A stretch of 7,531 bases of DNA from Savagea sp. (GCA_030152265.1 JASLHQ010000198.1:1-7531); one strand, 5' to 3'. Shown: positions 1 through 5,957, counted from the first letter of the stretch. Notes: generated from the sequence alone by a model not told the origin. Program-made: numbers and translations.

Positions 1-2066
1 CTGAGTAAATGGGCGATGCCATTGTACGGCGCGAGTTCAACCATTTTCGGGTCGATTAAAAGCAATTTCAGTTCATCAGGAGACGCTTTATATAAAAGGC
101 TCGTCAAAATACAGTTAATGCACACCGATTTCCCTGAACCCGTCGCTCCTGCGATTAACCCGTGAGGCATTTCGCTTAAATCGATCGTAATTGGCTCTCC
201 TGTAATATCAAGTCCGAGTGCTGCTTCTAATGGCGACTCTGAGTTTTGAAACGGTTCTGACTCCAAAATCTCTCGCAACTCTACTGCATGAGACTCGCGG
301 TTTGGAATTTCAATGCCGATGAAGCTCGTCCCTGGAATCGGCGCTTCAATTCGGATGTCACGTGCTGCTAACGCGAGTTTTAAATCGTCCGTTAAATTGC
401 GAATTTTACTCACTTTCGTTCCGCGTTCCATCGTCAATTCAAAACGTGTGACGGAAGGGCCTTGTACCGCTTGTTCCACTTTCGCTTGAATGTTGAAATG
501 CGCAAGTGTTTCTTCTAAAATTTCAGCTTGTTCATCCAACCAAATATCGTCTCGCTTTTTCTCACTCGGCTCCGTTAAATAGTCGAGTGATGGAAATCGA
601 TACTCCGTCAATTTTTTATCTTCAATAACCTCTTCTACTTCCTCGTACTGTTTTTCATTGACAATTTTCTCTAATTGGGAAGCTTGATGTTGCATCTCTT
701 CTCGCTTCTGTAATTTTTCTTTGTCCGATTTCAACATGACAACATTAAACGGAATCGTCGATGGCTTTTCTTCTTTTTCTTCTTTTTCTTCTTTTTCTTC
801 TAATTCCTCTAATTCCTCTAATTCCTCTAATTCTGTCATCGTCTCAATTTCATTCGATACTTGTCCAATTTTTTCATCAAGCTGTTTTAATTCATAGAAT
901 CGATCATCTAATTCGCGCCCTAATTTTTCTGAACGTATTTCTTCCTCTAGCATTCGACTCGATAAATCTTGCGTACTTTCAATCTCTACATGTTCTGCTT
1001 CTATCGTTGACGATCTTTCAATATCTTCTGCATTATTTGTAACGACACTGCTTTTTACTTCATCGTTAACAGCTACATCTTCTTTTTCTTCTATTGCTGA
1101 CGTAGATGCTATTCGTTCATCTATCGAGTGATCTTCTACCTTTTCTACTTTACGTTGTGACTCACCTTCTTCATTTTGTAAAGCAAGTTGTTGTTCTTCT
1201 TCACTAACGACATTTTCTTGCGGTTGTTTTATCGTAGCGACTACTTTTTTCTCATCTTGCAAAATAGCATCGTCAACAAGTTGATCTTCATACTTTCCAT
1301 CTAGCTTTTCATCGGAAGGAGAAGATGCACTCGTTTGTTGTGGCGACAGTGCTTCTCCTACTTTCTCTTCGTTCATACTGTTAGCGATACGCTGCGCTTG
1401 CAATTTTTTAACGTATGGAACGGTTTGTTCTTTGTAAGAATTGTAAGAACGTTGATCTTCATCAATCGGTCGATTCGTATGTTTCTCTATCTCTTCTTGT
1501 TGTCTCCATTCGTCTTTTAACGGGAGTGGTTCGTCCTTTAACTCTTGTAACGTTCGAATCGGTTGTTGAAAGCCGTAAATCGGAGAAGGAACATCGCTCA
1601 ATTTAAATGGTTTTCGTTCTTCTTGTGAGCCCGTAGATACTTTAGATTGCTCTATTTTTATCATTTGTTGAGAAGGTGTTGACGATTGCTCTACATGTCG
1701 CGGAACTTGTTTCACATCTTTTTTTCTCCTCAATATTTGACGGTCGACGGGCGTTTGTTGGCGGGAACGATGATGCTTTCCAGGCCAACGCTCGTTTTCA
1801 TACAGTGGACGTGGCACGAAATCTTCCATCTCATCCGTACAAAGAATGCGTTCCTCCCACTTCATTCGCTCTCTCGACGTATCTTGTTGACGTTCTGCGA
1901 GCGGAAAGGTGAACGGTTTCGTACGTCCTCCTTGCTTCATCGAAACTTCTTTCACTTCATGTTGTGGCGCTTCTTGAACGACTGCGCGTTCCTCTTCTTG
2001 CTCAATGTATTCATCTCGTTCGTCTTCAGTGTGAAATACTTTTTTTATTTTATTAAAGAAACTCAT
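1..2066 (-). CDS. sftA: DNA translocase SftA (FtsK/SpoIIIE family), C-terminus cut off by window edge
   Basis: An ATP-driven double-stranded DNA pump. In B. subtilis, SftA (YtpS) is the soluble FtsK homolog that acts at the division septum to clear chromosomal DNA before it closes. About 688 codons are visible. The protein begins MSFFNKIKKVF and has no membrane segments, unlike SpoIIIE. A long polar linker rich in E, Q, K and S fills roughly residues 20-485, including LEE and KEE repeats at residues 413-434. The translocase core starts near residue 487. Walker A GATGSGKS is at residues 640-647 and the Walker B stretch LLIDPK has its Asp at residue 672; the frame leaves the window in APYNGIAHLL. 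B. subtilis SftA is about 950 residues, so some 260 residues including the DNA-reading gamma domain should lie outside. The start ATG at 2066 has a modest AAAGAG ribosome site 9 nt upstream. Position next to ytpR matches B. subtilis. Family call is secure; the choice of SftA over SpoIIIE rests on the missing membrane domain and synteny. Confidence 0.95.
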   Translation of the reverse strand, partial: MSFFNKIKKVFHTEDERDEYIEQEEERAVVQEAPQHEVKEVSMKQGGRTKPFTFPLAERQQDTSRERMKWEERILCTDEMEDFVPRPLYENERWPGKHHRSRQQTPVDRQILRRKKDVKQVPRHVEQSSTPSQQMIKIEQSKVSTGSQEERKPFKLSDVPSPIYGFQQPIRTLQELKDEPLPLKDEWRQQEEIEKHTNRPIDEDQRSYNSYKEQTVPYVKKLQAQRIANSMNEEKVGEALSPQQTSASSPSDEKLDGKYEDQLVDDAILQDEKKVVATIKQPQENVVSEEEQQLALQNEEGESQRKVEKVEDHSIDERIASTSAIEEKEDVAVNDEVKSSVVTNNAEDIERSSTIEAEHVEIESTQDLSSRMLEEEIRSEKLGRELDDRFYELKQLDEKIGQVSNEIETMTELEELEELEELEEKEEKEEKEEKPSTIPFNVVMLKSDKEKLQKREEMQHQASQLEKIVNEKQYEEVEEVIEDKKLTEYRFPSLDYLTEPSEKKRDDIWLDEQAEILEETLAHFNIQAKVEQAVQGPSVTRFELTMERGTKVSKIRNLTDDLKLALAARDIRIEAPIPGTSFIGIEIPNRESHAVELREILESEPFQNSESPLEAALGLDITGEPITIDLSEMPHGLIAGATGSGKSVCINCILTSLLYKASPDELKLLLIDPKMVELAPYNGIAHLL
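767..832. repeat. Two adjoining 9-bp tandem repeats inside sftA
   Basis: Positions 767-799 hold about 3.7 copies of a 9-bp unit (CTTCTTTTT on the plus strand), followed directly by about 3.7 copies of a related unit (CTAATTCCT) at 800-832. Read on the minus strand they encode LEE units (residues 413-424) and then KEE units (to residue 434) in the SftA linker. Since 9 is a multiple of 3, gain or loss of copies would keep the frame. The two units differ at few positions and probably share an origin. The predicted peptide is highly charged and helix- or coil-prone. Confidence 0.93.
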
Positions 2067-2100
2067 ATTTAATCACTCTTTCAATTTCAGACATCTACTT

Positions 2101-2130
2101 ATTTTATCATAGTTCCGATATTGACTTCAA
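2101..2130 (-). promoter_or_regulatory. Sigma-A promoter of sftA with extended -10
   Basis: On the minus strand the -35 box TTGAAG (2125-2130) is followed by an 18-nt spacer and the -10 box TAAAAT (2101-2106). The -10 is preceded by TGA, giving an extended -10. It lies about 35 nt upstream of the sftA start and just past the ytpR terminator, so sftA should be transcribed independently of ytpR. Call is by consensus match only. Confidence 0.6.
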
Positions 2131-2141
2131 AAATGTTACGT

Positions 2142-2178
2142 AAAAAAAGCACGATGCGAGCCTCGCCTCACACCGTGC
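2142..2178 (-). terminator. Rho-independent terminator of ytpR
   Basis: On the minus strand a 12-bp stem (GCACGGTGTGAG pairing with CTCGCATCGTGC, including two G-U pairs) closes a 6-nt GCGAGG loop and is followed by seven T (2142-2148). The stem occupies 2149-2178 and starts 8 nt after the ytpR stop codon, ending the lipoprotein-ytpQ-ytpR operon. Confidence 0.88.
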
Positions 2179-2186
2179 AATCATTG

Positions 2187-2786
2187 TTATGCAAAAAAGT
2201 CTTCGCCAACTTGTCGTGACTCTTCCAATACGAGAATCCCTTTTTGTTGTTCACCGTTCGGTAAATTCAATTCTTTCGCTGAGCAAATCATTCCTGTTGA
2301 AGGAACTCCACGAAGCTCTGCGTCTTTAATGACGAGTCCAGAAGGCATGACTGCGCCTACTTTCGCGACGACGACTTTTTGACCCGCATCGACGTTCGCT
2401 GCCCCGCAAACGATTTGTAACGGCTCTTCAGCTCCTACATCGACAGTACAAACGCTTAATTTATCTGCGTTCGGATGCTTTTCACGCGTCAACACATGTC
2501 CGACGACAAATTTCGGTGAAAGGTCTACGTCGAACTTGTAAGTGAAGCCTTCTTTTTCTAACACCGCTTCTAATTGTGCGACGAACTCTTCCGTTAATTT
2601 GATTGGTCCTTCTGTTTCGAGCGTTAATTTCTCACTCGCATTGAATACGTTCATGCCGACAACACGGTCTTCCATACGTACGACAGCGACGTCACCAAAC
2701 TTTTCAACTGTCGGCTCTCCTGTCGCATCCTCTAAATCGATCATTAATGTGTCACCTAAATGTGCTCGGTTGTAAAATACGTTCAT
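2187..2786 (-). CDS. ytpR: YtpR, tRNA-binding-domain protein (DUF4479 N-terminal)
   Basis: A stand-alone tRNA-binding protein of 199 residues, close to the roughly 200 residues of B. subtilis YtpR. Residues 1 to about 90 (starting MNVFYNRAHLGDT) match the N-terminal domain usual for YtpR. Residues about 94-185 form the OB-fold tRNA-binding domain shared with the PheT N-terminus, with HPNADKL (104-110), QIVCGAANV, KVGAVMPSG and GMICSAKEL segments. The cellular role is not established; cytoplasmic RNA binding is inferred from the fold. The ATG at 2786 was chosen because the family starts MNVFYN. An upstream in-frame TTG at 2807 would place the ribosome site AAGGAG (2799-2804) inside the coding region. 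The SD-to-ATG spacing is 12 nt, somewhat long. The stop of ytpQ lies 1 nt before this start, so translation is probably coupled. Confidence 0.94.
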   Translation of the reverse strand: MNVFYNRAHLGDTLMIDLEDATGEPTVEKFGDVAVVRMEDRVVGMNVFNASEKLTLETEGPIKLTEEFVAQLEAVLEKEGFTYKFDVDLSPKFVVGHVLTREKHPNADKLSVCTVDVGAEEPLQIVCGAANVDAGQKVVVAKVGAVMPSGLVIKDAELRGVPSTGMICSAKELNLPNGEQQKGILVLEESRQVGEDFFA

Positions 2787-2787
2787 G

Positions 2788-3606
2788 TCAGTTGTCTTCT
2801 CCTTCAATTCGTTGATTTTTCGCTAAAATAAAGATCGGGTCTAACTTTCCTTCATCGTAAATGAAAGATAATGAAGTGATCGGGACAGTACCGACTGTAA
2901 AGAAGTGCATCGTCATTTGCGCCAATACGTCATAGCCGACATTATTGCGTAAATCACCGATAATTAACACGTCTTGATGCGGCACAGACACCGTCATATG
3001 GCCTTCTACTTTTTCGCTCATCTCTTTTAAAAACGCGCGATTTAAAATACGTGTCGCATCGTAACCGTCGTTCATATTAAGAAAATAAAAAATGTTGCCG
3101 TCCACTTCATCTTCTTTCAATTCGATCGGTAACGCTTGCGCTTTAAATAGAGCACGTTCTTTCAATTGCTCTTCACTCATGCCGAGTTGTGCTAAAACAT
3201 GTTCATCGATTAAACGGTACGTCGAGCCTAAATCGAGCGCGTAATAAATGCGCGTCTCCGCTGTATGATATTCCGTAATGAAACGATGACCTTCTGTTGA
3301 TTTCTCGGGAAATGATGTCGAGCGAATGACCGGTAATACGACCGCTTCTTCTCCGTTAAACCCTTCCGCTCGTTCGCGTGCCATCGAGCGAAACGTTTCA
3401 TTAATAATATAGACGACTTCGTCTAACGCTTCAACTCCACGTGCCGTAATTTTCGCGCTAATTTCTGAAATGCCGAGCGTTAACCCTTGATGCCATTCAC
3501 GATGCGTAATTTTCACACGTTCTTCTTTCCGATTGTAATCCCAATCGAGTTGATCTGCCATTTCAATTTTTTGTTTCAATGCTTCAATAATTTCTAATGG
3601 TTTCAA
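2788..3606 (-). CDS. ytpQ: YtpQ, DUF1444 family protein
   Basis: A 272-residue cytoplasmic protein of unknown function, the usual length for YtpQ (about 270 residues). Recognition rests on overall sequence character, length and its position directly before ytpR. Visible segments include an N-terminal amphipathic helix (PLEIIEALKQKIE), a strand-rich first half, EVVYIINETF, and a C-terminal half with VSVPHQDVLIIGDLRNN followed by GYDVLAQMTMHFFTVG. There is no signal peptide or membrane segment, and I recognise no catalytic motif. The start is TTG at 3606, with AAAGGA (3616-3621) 9 nt upstream. The upstream lipoprotein stop codon overlaps this start as TTGA (3603-3606), a typical termination-reinitiation arrangement. 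No promoter is seen inside, so it depends on the promoter at 4212-4240. Confidence 0.9.
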   Translation of the reverse strand: MKPLEIIEALKQKIEMADQLDWDYNRKEERVKITHREWHQGLTLGISEISAKITARGVEALDEVVYIINETFRSMARERAEGFNGEEAVVLPVIRSTSFPEKSTEGHRFITEYHTAETRIYYALDLGSTYRLIDEHVLAQLGMSEEQLKERALFKAQALPIELKEDEVDGNIFYFLNMNDGYDATRILNRAFLKEMSEKVEGHMTVSVPHQDVLIIGDLRNNVGYDVLAQMTMHFFTVGTVPITSLSFIYDEGKLDPIFILAKNQRIEGEDN

Positions 3607-4181
3607 GCTGCTTCATCCTTTTCTTCTTCCGGCTCTTCTAACGGCTTTTCTTCAGGTTTTGTGTCGTTCTCTTCTTCCATAATTTCTAAAGAACGAATGA
3701 GTTGTACCATCGGCTCTACCGCTTTAGCGAGCTTTTTGTTTTTGTCATACGTCGTCAATTTCCGTCCACCGACACCGACTGTCAGTTCTGAACGATTGTC
3801 ATCGAGTTGCGTTACGATTACGTACATAAATTGACCATCTTGCTCGTACACTTTCGTAATTTCGCCTTCTGTTTTTTCAATCGTCGTTTCGTACAACTGT
3901 TTACTTCTTGCATCTTCATTCGGATTGACGAATAAAATGTACGGGTTTTTTCCTTTTTTAAATAAAATATTAAACTCGTCGACTTCTTCTTTCATTTCAA
4001 ACTTTTCTGGAACGTATAGTTGATAGTGACCGATCGTTTCATTCGTTTCTGCAATCGGTTCTTTTACGATCTCATCCATCTTTTCGAAAACGGCATCCGC
4101 TCCTTCTTCTGTCGTCGCATTACACGCTGCGAGAAGAAAAGTAAATGTTAACAGTAAGCCGAGTATTAACTTCTTATTCAT
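3603..4181 (-). CDS. Small secreted lipoprotein, unrecognised family
   Basis: A 192-residue predicted lipoprotein. Residues 1-19 form a type II signal peptide (MNKKLILG, then a leucine-rich core) with lipobox LAAC, the lipidated Cys being residue 20; it should be anchored on the outer face of the membrane. A mature domain of about 50-165 alternates charged and aromatic strands (IGHYQLYVP, PYILFVNPN, FMYVIVTQL). It ends in a strongly acidic, proline-containing tail (about 169-192) that is probably disordered. I do not recognise the family. The ATG at 4181 is chosen because AGAGGAG (4189-4195) sits 7 nt upstream, whereas an in-frame GTG at 4187 would leave only 1 nt. It is the first gene of the operon with ytpQ and ytpR and overlaps ytpQ by 4 nt. 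No thioredoxin motif (CxxC) is present, so it is not a diverged YtpP. Confidence 0.85.
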   Translation of the reverse strand: MNKKLILGLLLTFTFLLAACNATTEEGADAVFEKMDEIVKEPIAETNETIGHYQLYVPEKFEMKEEVDEFNILFKKGKNPYILFVNPNEDARSKQLYETTIEKTEGEITKVYEQDGQFMYVIVTQLDDNRSELTVGVGGRKLTTYDKNKKLAKAVEPMVQLIRSLEIMEEENDTKPEEKPLEEPEEEKDEAA

Positions 4182-4211
4182 AAGCACGCTCCTCTACGTA
4201 TTCGTCTTTTC

Positions 4212-4240
4212 ATTTTAAAGCGAGTACGAAACGTATGCAA
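4212..4240 (-). promoter_or_regulatory. Sigma-A-like promoter of the lipoprotein-ytpQ-ytpR operon
   Basis: On the minus strand TTGCAT (4235-4240) and TAAAAT (4212-4217) are separated by 17 nt. The pair lies about 30 nt upstream of the lipoprotein start and just past the yvrJ terminator. The -10 is good; the -35 matches only the TTG half. Consensus match only. Confidence 0.5.
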
Positions 4241-4252
4241 ACTTGTCGACTT

Positions 4253-4292
4253 AAAAAAGCGCAAGCCTACATCATTGTAGCAACTTGCGCTT
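4253..4292 (-). terminator. Rho-independent terminator after yvrJ
   Basis: A perfect 9-bp inverted repeat AAGCGCAAG / CTTGCGCTT (4257-4265 and 4284-4292) has a further CTAC/GTAG pairing inside it. On the minus strand it is followed by a T6 run (4253-4258, overlapping the stem base). It begins 5 nt after the yvrJ stop and closes the small-protein cassette. Confidence 0.88.
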
Positions 4293-4297
4293 CGCAT

Positions 4298-4426
4298 TTA
4301 TTTTTGATTCGTTTCTAGTAGTGCATGATGAATCGCCGTCAGTTTTTCTTCAATGCGGTGCAATAAATAAAAGGATAAAAATATTGGGAACCCGATCGTT
4401 TCGATAAACTGTAAAAATTCATTCAC
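4298..4426 (-). CDS. YvrJ family small membrane protein
   Basis: A 42-residue protein of the YvrJ family, whose function is unknown. It has a short hydrophobic helix at about residues 8-22 (IETIGFPIFLSFYLL) containing the family's GFPI core, then an amphipathic stretch HRIEEKLTAIHHALLE. It is probably a single-pass or membrane-surface peptide. The start is GTG at 4426, with AAGGAG (4435-4440) 8 nt upstream. A longer frame from 4480 would run through a terminator hairpin and the ribosome site, and is unlikely. It is the third member of a DUF1659-DUF2922-YvrJ set but is separated from DUF2922 by 65 nt containing a terminator-like hairpin, so its expression may be lower or separately controlled. 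Confidence 0.88.
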   Translation of the reverse strand: MNEFLQFIETIGFPIFLSFYLLHRIEEKLTAIHHALLETNQK

Positions 4427-4434
4427 GCTTCTCA

Positions 4435-4440
4435 CTCCTT
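4435..4440 (-). promoter_or_regulatory. Ribosome binding site fixing the yvrJ GTG start
   Basis: AAGGAG on the minus strand lies 8 nt before GTG at 4426. It decides for the 42-residue product over a longer frame whose extra N-terminus has no similarity to the family and is encoded by hairpin DNA. Confidence 0.75.
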
Positions 4441-4449
4441 TCCTACACG

Positions 4450-4487
4450 AAAAAGCCGAATGAAAGCGCTCGGCTCTCATTCGGCTT
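4450..4487 (-). terminator. Terminator-like hairpin between DUF2922 gene and yvrJ
   Basis: A perfect 11-bp inverted repeat AAGCCGAATGA / TCATTCGGCTT (4453-4463 and 4477-4487) with a 13-nt loop. On the minus strand it ends in a T5 run (4450-4454, overlapping the stem base). It begins 4 nt after the DUF2922 stop codon, and the yvrJ ribosome site lies about 10 nt beyond it. It could terminate most transcripts and let a fraction read through into yvrJ. Confidence 0.78.
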
Positions 4488-4491
4488 CTCT

Positions 4492-4707
4492 TTAGCGTGC
4501 ATAGATGACGGACGTATCGCGAGCGACTACTTTCGCTTCAAGCGCTTCTGTTAATGTCGCGCCGTCAATGACGAAAGCGTTCGTCGCGATCACTTCCTGC
4601 ATCGCATCGACGACTTCTTCTTCCGTCACCGACTCTCGCGGGTCAGGAATCGCATACGTGACACGTTTCCCGAGTGACGTTAAAAAGACGAGTTGTAATT
4701 CTTTCAT
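4492..4707 (-). CDS. DUF2922 family small protein
   Basis: A 71-residue cytoplasmic protein that fits the DUF2922 family: an opening strand KELQLVFLTSLGKRVTYAI, the PDPRE motif at about residues 22-26, the helix TEEEVVDAMQEVI, and a closing strand AKVVARDTSVI. Function is unknown in the family. The start ATG at 4707 lies 8 nt after a full AAGGAGG site (4716-4722), which overlaps the stop codon of the upstream DUF1659 gene. An in-frame TTG at 4710 would be only 5 nt away and is less likely. The 13-nt gap to DUF1659 implies one transcript and coupled translation. Confidence 0.88.
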   Translation of the reverse strand: MKELQLVFLTSLGKRVTYAIPDPRESVTEEEVVDAMQEVIATNAFVIDGATLTEALEAKVVARDTSVIYAR

Positions 4708-4720
4708 CAATCATTCCTCC

Positions 4721-4936
4721 TTAATAAATTTCTGACGTTTGGCTCGTTTCCACTTGGAACAAAGCGCGTTCACTCAATGAAAATAGAGCATTCGCTGCTT
4801 GACGTAATGAATTGGCATCCGCTTCCGGATTGACGTTCGCGTATGTTTTAGAACGGAAGACTTCTTTTCCTTCATCGTTCAAGCCATTTTCATACGTGCA
4901 TTTTAACGTTTGACGTTTAAAATGAAACTCCATCAT
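4721..4936 (-). CDS. DUF1659 family small protein
   Basis: A 71-residue protein fitting DUF1659: a first strand KRQTLKCTYENGLNDEGKEVF, then RSKTYANVNPEADANSLRQAANALFSL and a C-terminal strand ALFQVETSQTSEIY. No membrane segment or signal is present, and the family's function is unknown. ATG at 4936 is preferred (AGGAGG at 4944-4949, 7 nt away); an adjacent ATG at 4933 would also be in frame. A second strong site, AGGAGGTG at 4955-4962, lies just upstream without an open frame of its own. This is the first gene of the small-protein cassette, 61 nt after the RepA_N-like gene, with no terminator and no convincing promoter between them, so co-transcription is possible. Confidence 0.88.
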   Translation of the reverse strand: MMEFHFKRQTLKCTYENGLNDEGKEVFRSKTYANVNPEADANSLRQAANALFSLSERALFQVETSQTSEIY

Positions 4937-4997
4937 CGCACTCCCTCCTTTCTACACCTCCTATATTCCGATGAACGGTTTCAATTTGGACTCTGTT

Positions 4998-5714
4998 TTA
5001 TAAAAGATGTGGATAGTTGCTTGAAAACCATTTAAATAAAGTGAAATAAATCGCTTCATACAAGTAACCAGACGGACTTCTCACTTTGCCGGAATGTTCG
5101 ATATGTCGCACAGCTCGAATGAATGAACGACATACTTCCCTTTCTAATTGTTCATCTTCTTCCCAACGAACAGGAAAATTCGCTCGCATCGAAAATTTAC
5201 GTTTCGCTCCGTTCATAATGCCATAATATCTTTTCGCATCTTCAGGGGTATGGCTATAAAGGCGAATCGTTTCTCGAATGCGCTCTGGTAATTCGGTTGA
5301 ACTGTAAAACGCTTCTTCTTCCAACTGTTCTTTTTTCTTCTGTCGTTCATATTGTCCTTCATCCACTAAATCATCGGTAATGTTCAACCCTTGTACTTTT
5401 TTTGGAAATAAAACGTATAAATAATTCGGCTCATTATTTCCTCTTCGTCTTTCTTTCAATAAATCGATCGCTTTTAACTCGCGTTTCACTTTCGCGATCG
5501 TCTGTCTACTTTTGATTCCTAGCCATTTCCCTAACGTATCATTCGTACAAATGACGTACACTTTTCCTTCGCTATCTTGCCATCCGTTTTTCACCGATAG
5601 TTCATGTCGGTGACGAAGTAAGCTCCACATCACTTTCGCTTGTAAACTAAGTTGATCGTACGGCGCTGTCGTAAAGAAAAAATGTGGCAATTGATAAAAG
5701 GCGTATCGATACAA
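4998..5714 (-). CDS. RepA_N-type replication initiator-like protein
   Basis: A 238-residue protein whose N-terminus resembles the winged-helix RepA_N domain of theta-type plasmid initiators of Firmicutes. Residues about 6-80 contain the opening strand FYQLPHFFFT, SLQAKVMWSLLRHRHELSVK, NGWQDSEGKVYVI, and a recognition-type helix region around TLGKWLGIKSRQTIAKVKREL (58-80). A basic wing RRRGNNEPNYLYV follows. Residues 115-135 are charged and coil-like. The C-terminal part (about 140-238) ends SPSGYLYEAIYFTLFKWF, like the tail of plasmid initiators. In plasmids such proteins bind origin repeats and load the helicase loader; here it may be a domesticated or remnant initiator, or a DNA-binding regulator. 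The start is TTG at 5714, with AAAGGA (5725-5730) 10 nt upstream; an in-frame TGA at 5721-5723 rules out any earlier start. No integrase, partition gene or obvious iterons accompany it. The domain call is from memory of the family pattern. Confidence 0.78.
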   Translation of the reverse strand: MYRYAFYQLPHFFFTTAPYDQLSLQAKVMWSLLRHRHELSVKNGWQDSEGKVYVICTNDTLGKWLGIKSRQTIAKVKRELKAIDLLKERRRGNNEPNYLYVLFPKKVQGLNITDDLVDEGQYERQKKKEQLEEEAFYSSTELPERIRETIRLYSHTPEDAKRYYGIMNGAKRKFSMRANFPVRWEEDEQLEREVCRSFIRAVRHIEHSGKVRSPSGYLYEAIYFTLFKWFSSNYPHLL

Positions 5715-5778
5715 TTTGGTTCATTCCTTTCAAAACGTATCGGTGACGTTTCTTATTTTTTATCGTTCTACTTGTATG

Positions 5779-5807
5779 ATTATATTTTGTGTGTCATTTT
5801 TGGACAT
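5779..5807 (-). promoter_or_regulatory. Possible promoter of the RepA_N-like gene
   Basis: A perfect -10 box TATAAT lies at 5779-5784 on the minus strand, about 65 nt upstream of the TTG start. The hexamer 17 nt upstream (5802-5807, ATGTCC) matches the -35 consensus only at three positions, and there is no extended -10, so it may need an activator or be weak. Confidence 0.4.
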
Positions 5808-5812
5808 CCGAC

Positions 5813-5838
5813 GTCGTCTTTTTTAACGAACGGACGAC
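5813..5838. repeat. Short inverted repeat GTCGTC/GACGAC upstream of the RepA_N-like gene
   Basis: GTCGTC (5813-5818) and GACGAC (5833-5838) form an inverted repeat around a 14-nt spacer, just upstream of the candidate promoter. It could be an operator or a second leader hairpin next to the terminator at 5839-5868. Six-base arms can arise by chance. Confidence 0.35.
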
Positions 5839-5868
5839 AAAAAACTCACCGTCGCAAAAATGGTGAGT
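5839..5868 (-). terminator. Terminator-like hairpin, second in tandem after ytoP
   Basis: A perfect 7-bp inverted repeat ACTCACC / GGTGAGT (5844-5850 and 5862-5868) with an 11-nt loop, followed on the minus strand by T6 (5839-5844, sharing the last stem base). It lies 54 nt past the main ytoP terminator and 125 nt before the RepA_N-like gene. It can be a backup terminator for ytoP read-through or, if a promoter lies at 5870-5920, a leader attenuator. Confidence 0.6.
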
Positions 5869-5917
5869 GAATGTTCATTGAAAAATGATAAATGGTGATA
5901 TTGCTTTTTATGTAATG

Positions 5918-5957
5918 AAAAAAGCACCTTTCATCCGATTTTGAATGAAAAGTGCTT
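5918..5957 (-). terminator. Rho-independent terminator of ytoP
   Basis: A 13-bp stem AAGCACTTTTCAT / ATGAAAGGTGCTT read on the minus strand (5945-5957 and 5922-5934), with one G-U pair and a 10-nt loop, followed by T6 (5918-5923). It starts 7 nt after the ytoP stop codon. Confidence 0.87.

Noticed and set aside
767..832. CRISPR-like repeat array
   Set aside because: The 9-bp unit has no spacers and encodes an in-frame charged linker; no cas genes are present.
761..1042. Plus-strand leucine-rich 93-residue frame
   Set aside because: It lies antisense to sftA and its Leu/Phe runs are the complement of the LEE/KEE repeats; no ribosome site precedes it.
1676..2072. Two overlapping plus-strand frames opposite the sftA 5' end
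   Set aside because: They are shadows of the sftA frame, lack ribosome sites and show no recognisable protein features.
4427..4480. 18-residue N-terminal extension of YvrJ
   Set aside because: It would be encoded by a terminator hairpin and the Shine-Dalgarno site; family members start near NEFLQF.
4937..4997. Sporulation-sigma promoter for the DUF1659 cassette
   Set aside because: No -35/-10 pair with correct spacing for sigma A, E, F/G, H or K was convincing.
4257..5868. Complete integrated mobile element with attachment sites
   Set aside because: By eye I found no flanking direct repeats, integrase, transposase, relaxase or partition gene, and no tRNA gene at either border; only the Rep-like gene hints at mobility.
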